DNA from: Candidatus Calidifonticultor daggyaiensis
GTDB taxonomy: Bacteria; Actinomycetota; Humimicrobiia; Humimicrobiales; Humimicrobiaceae
DNA length: 5,391 nt
Direction: 5' to 3'
Assembly (NCBI GenBank): GCA_015661035.1
Contig: JACVJA010000130.1
Location: 1 to 5,391, forward strand
Positions within the stretch are counted from its first letter, which is position 1, and each line of letters starts with the position of its first letter. The translations under genes were made by a program, and so were the position numbers. Below the pieces are notes generated by a model. The model worked only from the letters and a program-made list of their open reading frames with translations. It was not told the DNA's origin and made no database searches. Positions 1 to 5,391 of the stretch are shown in pieces.

Positions 1-13
1 TTTTGTTACCCAT
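1..13 (-). CDS. start of a further operon gene, cut by window edge
   Basis: Reading the minus strand downstream of the last full UroD-like gene, an ATG at 13-11 is followed by codons for Gly, Asn and Lys before the window ends. It is preceded by an AAAGGA Shine-Dalgarno-like stretch at 23-18, four A residues from the ATG. It starts 47 bases after the stop of the preceding gene, and no GC-containing hairpin lies between, so it probably belongs to the same operon. Only four residues are visible, so no function can be given. A corrinoid-binding protein, another UroD-like protein or a sugar enzyme would all fit the context, but that is a guess. Confidence 0.4.
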
Positions 14-60
14 TTTTTCCTTTCGTTTAATTTTAAATTAAAATTATTAAAAAGCTATTA

Positions 61-1266
61 TTATTTTAAATTCTGCTGAAAATCAAGCACTGCATCGTAA
101 AATGCAAAAATATTTTCTACCGGTGTATTTGCCTGTATATTATGTGATGGCGCAACAATATATCCCCCGTCACAGGCAAGAATATTTATTATTTTAAAAA
201 CCTCTTTTTTTATTTCTTCAGGGGTTTTTTCCATAAGTAAATGCTGTATATCTATTCCTCCATGAAAAGTAATTTTATTTCCAAAATCTTTTTTAAGACC
301 AGCCGGATCCATATCTTTCGCCGCCGGCTGTATAGGATTTAAAATATCTACGCCAATTTCTATTAAATCATTAATAATTGGTTTTATTGCACCGCAGCTA
401 TGATGAAATATTTTAATATGGCTATATTTATTTTTAATGCTTTCTATTAATTTTTTATATCTCGGTTTTATTGTTTTTCGCCATAAATCCGGGTCCATTA
501 TTGTCCTGTCCTGCATGCCATAATCATCGCCTATTGCTAAAATATCAACATCGCCACTGACTGCAGCCAAATAGTTTCTATTAAAGGCTATAAAGTATTC
601 AGTAATAGAATCAAGTAAAAATTCAGATTCTTTAGTTTTAGAGGCTAAATCCATGTAGAAATCCATAAATCCTCTTATCCAAAGAGCAGTTTCAAGTATT
701 CCACCATAAGATTGGGATAATGAAATCACATAATTTTCATTTTCCCTGTAATAATCCTTAAGCTGATTTTTTAAATCTTTAAATCTTAAAACATCATCGG
801 GGTCTGGAAATTTATAGTTTTTAATTTCATCAAAACTTTTTCCTTGAAGAGGATGTTTTACCATTTCAAAATAATATGCTGATCTCTGCCATTTAACGCC
901 CCATTCATCAATAAAATATTTATCACTTCCACCCTGGACATAACCCTTTTTTATCTCATCATCAATATCAAAATTAAAAGCATTATTATATTCTTCTTTT
1001 AATTCTATGGTTCTCTTTGAAGAACCAGGGTAAAGCCATCTGAAGCCTATGTCATATTTTTTTAAAAACTCATCTTCGGGCAGTGCTGAAAGCTGAACAA
1101 AGCTATTTATTCTGGGTTTTATATTTAATCCCATAGATTCTAAAACTTTTTTATAAGCAAATATGGATATTGCAGCCTGGTCACCGCCATAATCAAGCAT
1201 AAAATTAATGCCCTGCCTATGGTTTAAAATATCATTAAATCTTGCTTTATAATTAAAACTTTTCAT
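61..1266 (-). CDS. UroD-superfamily protein, putative zinc/corrinoid methyltransferase-like (complete HxC...C site)
   Basis: This 401-residue protein has the TIM-barrel pattern of the uroporphyrinogen decarboxylase (URO-D) superfamily. Visible landmarks are a GDDYG loop near residues 246-250, HHSCG at 288-292, FHGGID at 334-339 and ACDGGYIVAPSHN at 364-376. H289, C291 and C365 match the His-X-Cys...Cys zinc set of MtaA/CmuA-type methyltransferases, in which zinc activates a thiol or holds the methyl acceptor. The N-terminus lacks the RQAGR-type signature of true HemE, so a haem role is unlikely. The ATG start has AAAGG at 1279-1275 with an 8-base spacer. It lies 53 bases downstream of a paralogue with the same C-terminal pattern (PxQP, GGI, GGYxxAPS). 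Family membership is firm. The methyltransferase role is inferred and the substrate is unknown. It is probably cytoplasmic, as no signal peptide is visible. Confidence 0.85.
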   Translation of the reverse strand: MKSFNYKARFNDILNHRQGINFMLDYGGDQAAISIFAYKKVLESMGLNIKPRINSFVQLSALPEDEFLKKYDIGFRWLYPGSSKRTIELKEEYNNAFNFDIDDEIKKGYVQGGSDKYFIDEWGVKWQRSAYYFEMVKHPLQGKSFDEIKNYKFPDPDDVLRFKDLKNQLKDYYRENENYVISLSQSYGGILETALWIRGFMDFYMDLASKTKESEFLLDSITEYFIAFNRNYLAAVSGDVDILAIGDDYGMQDRTIMDPDLWRKTIKPRYKKLIESIKNKYSHIKIFHHSCGAIKPIINDLIEIGVDILNPIQPAAKDMDPAGLKKDFGNKITFHGGIDIQHLLMEKTPEEIKKEVFKIINILACDGGYIVAPSHNIQANTPVENIFAFYDAVLDFQQNLK

Positions 1267-1319
1267 AATAAGTACCTTTAAGCTATTTTAGTTTAAATTT
1301 TCTGAAAAAATATAAATTT

Positions 1320-2480
1320 TTAAAAATTATTTCTTTCCCTTTTTATTGTTTCGAGCAAAGCTTTTATATTTTCTATTGGCACATCATTCATTATTTCCTG
1401 AGAAGGAGCAATTACATAACCTCCGCCTTTTCCCAATATTCTGATAGTGTCTCTGGTTAGTGTTGCAACTTCTTCAGGACTTAAAAATGGAAGTTTTTGA
1501 GTATTTATTCCTCCAAAAAATATAAGATCTTTGCCATATTCTTTTTTAAGGTATTTTAAATCCATCACCGGTTGGACTGGTTCCAATATCCTTAGGCCAA
1601 TGTCAATCAAAGACGGTATATATTTTGTTATATCACCGCATGAATGCAGCATAATAGGCAATCCCGCCTTATTAAATACTTCCCAGTGTCTTTTAATGCG
1701 TGGTAATATAATATTTTTAAAAACTTCCATCGAAAAAAATCCGCCATGCTGCGTGCCCAGGTCATCACCCGTATGAGCTATTTTAAAACCCATTTCAACA
1801 GTCTTTTTCGCAATCTCAATTTTGTAATCTGTTATCTTATCTAACAATTCTTCAACCAGCTTTGGTTTTAAAGCTATATATAACATAAGTTCTTCAAAAC
1901 CTAATATATGGTAAGCCCTCTCATAAATACCTGCATAACCTGAAGGCAATACCATAAAATGATTTGCATACATATTAAGATCATTTTCCCAATCAAGAAA
2001 ATTATTTTTCATATTTATATCTGGAGTTTTATATTTTTTTACTGCATCTTCAATTGTTTCTGAAAAGATTGCATCTTTAATTTCTGGAGGTAAAATTTCA
2101 ACATTAATATCATTAGATTTTAATTTCTGAAGAGGATGAGAACATACAAAAAAAGACCCTACCCCGACTTTATAACCTATACCCCAGGCATCATAAACAA
2201 CTTTATTTTCCCAGTCCGGAAAAGCATAACCGTCAATTTTTAATTTTTCTATTTCTTCTTTTACATCTCTGAAAATCATAGTTTTATCATGCCTAGTAAA
2301 TGAAAAATAGAAATGGTTTTCCAAATAATCGTCAAGTTCATTCTCAGAAGCCAGTCCCAGCGCTTCACTTATTAATTTATATCTTGACCTGTCTGCAAAA
2401 GTTATCTGACTGGGCAAATAATCTATGTCTTCACCTTTTATCATTTTTAGAATTCTTTGCTCTCTTGATATAATATTCAT
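1320..2480 (-). CDS. UroD-superfamily protein, second paralogue, with altered metal site
   Basis: This 386-residue protein is of the URO-D superfamily and is clearly related to the neighbouring protein encoded at 61-1266. It shows TGDDLGTQ near residues 237-244, LHSCG at 278-282, a PVQP turn at 301-304, FGGIN at 322-326 and GGGYVIAPS at 352-360, followed by VPIENI. H279 and C281 keep the His-X-Cys pair. The position matching the third cysteine of the zinc-dependent methyltransferases is K351, and the following His of the paralogue is Gln here. It may therefore bind metal differently, or act as a subunit or an enzyme with other chemistry. The HemE N-terminal RQAGR signature is absent. The ATG start is supported by GGGAG at 2492-2488 with a 7-base spacer. 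It follows the upstream UroD-like gene by 30 bases with no terminator, so co-transcription is likely. The substrate is unknown. Confidence 0.83.
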   Translation of the reverse strand: MNIISREQRILKMIKGEDIDYLPSQITFADRSRYKLISEALGLASENELDDYLENHFYFSFTRHDKTMIFRDVKEEIEKLKIDGYAFPDWENKVVYDAWGIGYKVGVGSFFVCSHPLQKLKSNDINVEILPPEIKDAIFSETIEDAVKKYKTPDINMKNNFLDWENDLNMYANHFMVLPSGYAGIYERAYHILGFEELMLYIALKPKLVEELLDKITDYKIEIAKKTVEMGFKIAHTGDDLGTQHGGFFSMEVFKNIILPRIKRHWEVFNKAGLPIMLHSCGDITKYIPSLIDIGLRILEPVQPVMDLKYLKKEYGKDLIFFGGINTQKLPFLSPEEVATLTRDTIRILGKGGGYVIAPSQEIMNDVPIENIKALLETIKRERNNF

Positions 2481-2510
2481 TAATCATCTCCCTTTAATAT
2501 AATAATTCAA

Positions 2511-3824
2511 TTATTCATACAATTTATTAATTTCTTCCCTGACAATTTTTACCCAGTCAACTACATTTTGAGGATTTTTACCAATTGTATGATTGTCTTT
2601 CATTATTATCTCAACAATATTGCCTTTTGTGACCTCTAAAAAATTTCTTATATTTTTTCTTATATAGTCCTTATTTATAGAAGAAACTGCTAAATCAGTA
2701 GGCGATGGCTTATAGGAAAAAATATATTTATCTTCAAGATATTCACTCATTTTTCTATAGTCTGCCCAATTTGAAACAGAAACCCTTCTTAAATTAGGAA
2801 TTTGTTTTATAACATGCCATCTTTTATCCAGTGGCTCACAGCATCCATAACAATTTAAACCAAAAAGCTTAAGTAGCTCTAATTGAAACGGGAAAACAAA
2901 TTCCTTAAACATTTCCGGGGAAACCTGTCCTGTTTCCTGGCTTTCAGCAAAACCCCACAAATTTTTAGTTGTTATTATGCTATCTTCAGAATTATCCAAT
3001 TCTTTACAATACCCCAGTCCGCCTGAACCTACGTAACTATCATCATTATTATTTGAAAGCAGTTTTGAATTTTGAAGAAAATTAATTTTTTTAATCCAGC
3101 CATCTCTTAATTTTTCAAGTACTTTTTTTATGAATTCACCATTATCTATAAGCTGAAAAAACATATTTTCAAGACCAATGAGCCCTACAAGATCTATTGT
3201 TAAACCAAGGCTCCACCACCACTGACCCTTTATTCTTGGAATTAATAAGTCCTTAAAAACATTAGAAGCAATATTTAAATTTTCCAGGGTAGTTTTATAA
3301 TCAATATCAATAGTTGGATAATTAATCATTTCTATATCTTCAATACTTTTTATCTTGCCATCCCATACATAAGAGCCACCATCCAGACCGCCACGTATAC
3401 TTCTGGAGCTAATCCAGTCAGTTTCCTTATATGTGTAGCCTATGTCAAAATAAATTTCTATAGGTTTATCATCCTTTAATTTTTCTCCATAAAAAATTTC
3501 TTTTAGTAATATGATTTCCCATCTTCTTGCAAGAGGACTTCTGCAATTTAAATCATCACTAAGTATTATTTCGTTCCAGCCATTTTCTGGGTCACAAAAG
3601 ATAAGTGGCTTTTTTGTTTTTAAAGAATTATGTTCGTACCACAGATCTTTTTTTGTGATATTTTCACTACTCTGGGATAGTTTGGATACTTTTTCAGCTA
3701 AATGCCTGAGAATATCTATATCCTGCCTGCTCATGAATAATTCTTCACTTTGAGCACTTGCAAAAATAGTTTTTTGACCATAATTTACTTCAGTCCATAC
3801 TCCAGTAGCATTAATTGCTGGCAT
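2511..3824 (-). CDS. divergent UroD-like protein with CYGCCE motif
   Basis: This 437-residue protein belongs to a divergent branch of the UroD / cobalamin-independent methionine synthase-like barrel superfamily, often annotated only as hypothetical. Recognisable parts are DIDILRHLAEKV at residues 35-46 (the usual start region of such proteins as I recall them), WWW at 202-204 before a GLENMF helix, TGQVSPEMFKEFV at 298-310, CYGCCEPL at 325-332, IPNLRRVSVSNWAD at 342-355 and YKPSPTDLA at 371-379. The CYGCCE segment sits where relatives carry His-X-Cys-Gly, so C325, C328, C329 and E330 are candidate metal or corrinoid-related residues. The ATG start has a GGAGG with a 6-base spacer inside the last codons of the mutarotase gene, one base after its stop, which implies translational coupling. 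About 30 residues precede the usual start region. Catalytic function and substrate are unknown. Confidence 0.75.
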   Translation of the reverse strand: MPAINATGVWTEVNYGQKTIFASAQSEELFMSRQDIDILRHLAEKVSKLSQSSENITKKDLWYEHNSLKTKKPLIFCDPENGWNEIILSDDLNCRSPLARRWEIILLKEIFYGEKLKDDKPIEIYFDIGYTYKETDWISSRSIRGGLDGGSYVWDGKIKSIEDIEMINYPTIDIDYKTTLENLNIASNVFKDLLIPRIKGQWWWSLGLTIDLVGLIGLENMFFQLIDNGEFIKKVLEKLRDGWIKKINFLQNSKLLSNNNDDSYVGSGGLGYCKELDNSEDSIITTKNLWGFAESQETGQVSPEMFKEFVFPFQLELLKLFGLNCYGCCEPLDKRWHVIKQIPNLRRVSVSNWADYRKMSEYLEDKYIFSYKPSPTDLAVSSINKDYIRKNIRNFLEVTKGNIVEIIMKDNHTIGKNPQNVVDWVKIVREEINKLYE

Positions 3825-3835
3825 TTTAATCCTCC
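3825..3835 (-). promoter_or_regulatory. ribosome binding site of the divergent UroD-like gene, inside the mutarotase gene
   Basis: GGAGG at 3835-3831 lies within the last codons of the mutarotase gene (Leu-Glu-Asp-stop). It is followed by a 6-base spacer to the ATG at 3824-3822. The stop TAA (3828-3826) lies in the spacer. This spacing decides the start of the downstream gene in favour of 3824 over the internal ATG at 3734, and it predicts coupled translation. Confidence 0.8.
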
Positions 3836-4170
3836 AATTGTCTTAATTGCTGCTCAACATCAAAAATTTTTGGTAGCTTTTTTATTTTCCCATCATCTGA
3901 ATAATCCTGCATTATTTCTAATAAGTCTGACATCTTTACTATCCAGTCTTTAAAAACCTGTGTCTTTGCCAATTTTTTAAAAGCATCATCAAAATTCTCA
4001 GACATAAAATATAAATAAAGATTATTTTGTTCATCAATCCAAATTATCTCACGTTCTATGCCCGATTCTTTAATAGCTTTTAAAAGTTCAGGCCATGCAT
4101 TTTTATGAACCTCTATATATTCATCTCTCTTATCTTTTTTCACTTTTTGTATAAACATTGTATGTTCCAA
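3826..4170 (-). CDS. rhaM: L-rhamnose mutarotase family protein (TTG start)
   Basis: This 114-residue protein is of the RhaM/YiiL (DUF718, COG3254) family. Members interconvert the alpha and beta anomers of L-rhamnose so that it can enter catabolism; they are small cytoplasmic dimers of ferredoxin-like fold. Starting from TTG, Y18, H22 and the W26-P27-E28-L29 block fall at the same numbers as in E. coli RhaM, where Tyr18 and His22 are active-site residues. Also conserved are a WIDEQNNLYLYF strand near residues 44-55, a VFKDWIVKM segment near 72-80 and a C-terminal PKIFD. The protein is about ten residues longer than E. coli RhaM. It is the first gene of the UroD-like operon and its stop is one base from the next start. 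The family is clear, but the actual sugar could be another 6-deoxyhexose or a methylated derivative, because no rhamnose isomerase, kinase or aldolase gene lies in view. Confidence 0.85.
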   Translation of the reverse strand: MEHTMFIQKVKKDKRDEYIEVHKNAWPELLKAIKESGIEREIIWIDEQNNLYLYFMSENFDDAFKKLAKTQVFKDWIVKMSDLLEIMQDYSDDGKIKKLPKIFDVEQQLRQLED

Positions 4171-4183
4171 TTTAAGCTCCTCT
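4171..4183 (-). promoter_or_regulatory. ribosome binding site selecting a TTG start
   Basis: AGAGGAG at 4183-4177 is followed by a 6-base spacer and then TTG at 4170-4168. The nearest in-frame ATG (4158-4156) would be 18 bases away, too far for this site. The TTG start also gives residue numbering identical to E. coli RhaM for the active-site Tyr and His, so both lines of evidence favour TTG. Confidence 0.75.
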
Positions 4184-4205
4184 AATATTTTTTAAGAATG
4201 TTAGA

Positions 4206-4234
4206 ATTATAATACCCCTTAGCTATTTTGATTT
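4206..4234 (-). promoter_or_regulatory. possible sigma-70-type promoter of the mutarotase/UroD-like operon
   Basis: A perfect TATAAT hexamer lies on the minus strand at 4211-4206, about 35 bases before the TTG start, which would give a 5' leader of roughly 30 bases. At 17-base spacing the -35 position (4234-4229) reads AAATCA, a poor match, so a regulator or extended contacts would be needed. A second TATAAT at 4270-4265 also lacks a good -35. In such AT-rich DNA both may be chance. A promoter somewhere in 4171-4295 is expected because a terminator precedes this region. Confidence 0.33.
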
Positions 4235-4295
4235 TTTATAAAGGTTATTATGCTTGCTCTTTTAATTATAAATATTAAAAATATATGAATAAGAC

Positions 4296-4336
4296 TTAAA
4301 AAAGGTTTGCCATAAGATTTGGCACACCTTTTTTAA
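4296..4336 (-). terminator. intrinsic terminator after the binding-protein gene
   Basis: An inverted repeat with 16-base arms (4296-4311 and 4321-4336), one mismatched pair and a 9-base loop starts 16 bases after the stop of the binding-protein gene. The GC-containing core (AGGTGTGCC on the minus strand) is flanked by an A-run before and a T-run after, so the transcript would end in a stem followed by U residues. The A/T symmetry means it could also act on plus-strand transcripts, but no plus-strand gene is seen nearby. It separates the transporter unit from the downstream operon, unless it works as a partial stop that lowers read-through. Confidence 0.88.
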
Positions 4337-4351
4337 ACTATAAAATGATTT

Positions 4352-5391
4352 TTACCATTCACCTGGCATGAATTCTTCAACATTATTTTTATCAACAATT
4401 GGTAATTCCATAAGATTTAAATATGGATCAAGCTGCTGTGGAGGTTTTATTCCAAGTATTAGAGCTTTTATAACTACCTGTGCACCCTTTTTGCCTCCAT
4501 TGGATGGAATCTGTGATACTGTACCTTCCATATAACCTTTTTGAATAAGCTCAAGACCTTCCTTGCTTGCACCTACACCAACCAGCTTTATTTTTCCAGG
4601 TTCAATACCTGCTTCCTGCATAGCAACCCAGGCACCAACAGCCAGTGTGTCATCTTGTCCAAACACTCCAGCGATATCAGGATATCTGACTAACCAGTCT
4701 TCCATAATTTTTGTAGCAGTTGCCTTGTCCCATTGGGTTGCCTGCTTTGCAACAACTTCAATTCCAGATCCAAGTTCTTTGAGCTTGTCTTCAAAACCTT
4801 TTGATCTGTTAATTTGCGCTTCCTGGCCTGCTATTCCTTCGATAATTCCAACTTTTCCTTTACCGCCTAAAGCTTTATGCATAAATTCTGCAGCTATTTG
4901 ACCTTCAAGATAAGTATCCGGTCCAGCATAAGCTATTGTATATTTTTCATCTTCTTTTGCTACAGCCGTATGGTCCATAACCACAGGAACACCTGCTTCA
5001 AATGCTTTTTTTACTGCTGGCATTATTGCGAGCGAATCAACAGCTACAAGATCAATAATATCAGGGTTTGTAGCAAGCGCATCATCTATCTGGGTCGACT
5101 GCAGATTTACATCAACCTGTGCATCATACAATGTCACTTTGGCACCAGCCAATTCAACCCATTTAGTGAATTCATTAATACAGGGTGTACAGTATGGGCA
5201 TGTTGTTGTAAGCCATAGAAGCGCAACTTTTTTACCTTCAACACCTTCAATTGGACCAGTTATTTTACTTAAATCAACATCCCCATTTTCATCAAATATT
5301 GATTCAGCTACTGTTTCCACTTCGGTCACTGTTGAAGTTTCTTCTGCTGCTACAGTTGTTTCAGCGGCGGCAGTTGTTTCTGCTGCTGAGA
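4352..5391 (-). CDS. sugar-type ABC transporter substrate-binding protein (N-terminus beyond window)
   Basis: This is a type 1 periplasmic binding protein of the ribose/xylose class (Peripla_BP_4). It captures a sugar outside the membrane and delivers it to an ABC importer. Numbering from an internal GTG at 5329, landmarks are a first strand VALLWL at 35-40, GPDTYLEGQIAAEFM at 136-150, RSKGFEDKL at 175-183, FGQDDTLAVGAW at 223-234 and a GYMEGTVSQIPSNGGKKGAQ segment at 265-284, all typical of both lobes and the hinge. The reading frame stays open past 5329 to the edge and encodes a Thr/Glu/Ala-rich linker, so 5329 is not the start. A signal peptide, perhaps with a lipobox Cys, should lie upstream. 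An odd C44-PYC-TPC50 cluster follows the first strand. A terminator follows the stop, so partner permease and ATPase genes are either upstream or elsewhere. The sugar is unknown; a rhamnose-like ligand is inferred only from the neighbouring gene. Confidence 0.88.
   Translation of the reverse strand, partial: SAAETTAAAETTVAAEETSTVTEVETVAESIFDENGDVDLSKITGPIEGVEGKKVALLWLTTTCPYCTPCINEFTKWVELAGAKVTLYDAQVDVNLQSTQIDDALATNPDIIDLVAVDSLAIMPAVKKAFEAGVPVVMDHTAVAKEDEKYTIAYAGPDTYLEGQIAAEFMHKALGGKGKVGIIEGIAGQEAQINRSKGFEDKLKELGSGIEVVAKQATQWDKATATKIMEDWLVRYPDIAGVFGQDDTLAVGAWVAMQEAGIEPGKIKLVGVGASKEGLELIQKGYMEGTVSQIPSNGGKKGAQVVIKALILGIKPPQQLDPYLNLMELPIVDKNNVEEFMPGEW
5333..5386 (-). repeat. degenerate 18-base tandem repeat encoding Ala-Ala-Glu-Thr linker
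   Basis: Three consecutive 18-base units at 5386-5369, 5368-5351 and 5350-5333 encode AAETTA, AAETTV and AAEETS. They differ by a few substitutions each. The repeat lies between the expected signal or lipoprotein anchor and the folded binding domain, where flexible low-complexity linkers are common in surface-tethered binding proteins. It may extend beyond the window, since the next visible upstream codon encodes Ser. Confidence 0.7.

Noticed and set aside
25..50. AT-only inverted repeat after the 61-1266 gene
   Set aside because: The palindrome is made only of A and T, with no GC stem to stabilise it, and a likely gene start follows at once. It is not a credible terminator.
1531..1776. Plus-strand open frame of 81 codons
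   Set aside because: It lies wholly opposite the conserved HSCG-to-GGIN core of a UroD-like gene and has no recognisable product, so it is an antisense shadow.
61..2480. True uroporphyrinogen decarboxylase (HemE) for haem synthesis
   Set aside because: Both proteins lack the N-terminal RQAGR-type signature of HemE, carry His-X-Cys-Gly motifs of the methyltransferase branch, and sit beside a sugar mutarotase rather than haem genes.
3511..3953. Plus-strand open frames at 3511-3753 and 3750-3953
   Set aside because: They run antisense to the UroD-like and mutarotase genes and show no recognisable domain or convincing ribosome binding site.
5180..5200. Thioredoxin-like domain suggested by the CPYC motif
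   Set aside because: The residues after it follow the type 1 periplasmic binding fold throughout, with no thioredoxin cis-Pro region or fold pattern.
4563..5218. Two overlapping plus-strand open frames (4563-4901 and 4877-5218)
   Set aside because: Both lie opposite the well-conserved binding-protein gene. Their products are Ser/Cys/Phe-rich without family resemblance.
5327..5329. GTG at 5329 as the start of the binding protein
   Set aside because: The frame stays open from here to the window edge and encodes a typical repeated linker. No Shine-Dalgarno sequence precedes the GTG, and no signal peptide would be present from this start.

Overview
The window is AT-rich, and every convincing gene lies on the minus strand, so transcription runs from high to low coordinates. 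The ribosome binding sites are strong purine-rich Shine-Dalgarno sequences (GGAGG, GAGGAG, GGGAG). The spacing is tight and one start codon is TTG. This fits a low-GC, probably anaerobic bacterium of the Bacillota, Atribacterota or Thermotogota kind. No marker gene is present, so the lineage is an inference only.

Layout in the direction of transcription: (1) 5391-4352, most of a sugar-type periplasmic binding protein of an ABC transporter. Its N-terminus lies beyond the window edge, and a Thr/Glu/Ala-rich linker leads into the binding domain. (2) A strong intrinsic terminator hairpin at 4296-4336. (3) A leader of about 125 bases with a possible promoter. (4) A compact run of four co-directional genes: an L-rhamnose mutarotase-family protein (4170-3826, TTG start), a divergent UroD-superfamily protein (3824-2511, translationally coupled to the mutarotase gene), and two more UroD-superfamily proteins (2480-1320 and 1266-61). 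(5) At the low edge, an RBS and ATG at 13-11 look like the start of a further gene of the same operon.

The three UroD-fold proteins are not ordinary haem-pathway HemE: they lack the N-terminal RQAGR-type signature. They resemble the branch of the superfamily that includes zinc-dependent, corrinoid-linked methyltransferases (MtaA/MtbA/CmuA type). Their putative metal sites differ. The 61-1266 protein keeps a full His-X-Cys...Cys set. The 1320-2480 protein keeps His-X-Cys but has Lys in place of the last Cys. The 2511-3824 protein has a Cys-Tyr-Gly-Cys-Cys-Glu cluster instead.

Sugar-type uptake protein, sugar mutarotase and three different methyltransferase-like proteins side by side suggest a catabolic locus for a modified deoxysugar or a glycoside. 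One speculative reading is corrinoid-dependent removal of O-methyl groups from methylated rhamnose-like sugars. No corrinoid protein or reductive activase is visible here, so this remains a hypothesis.
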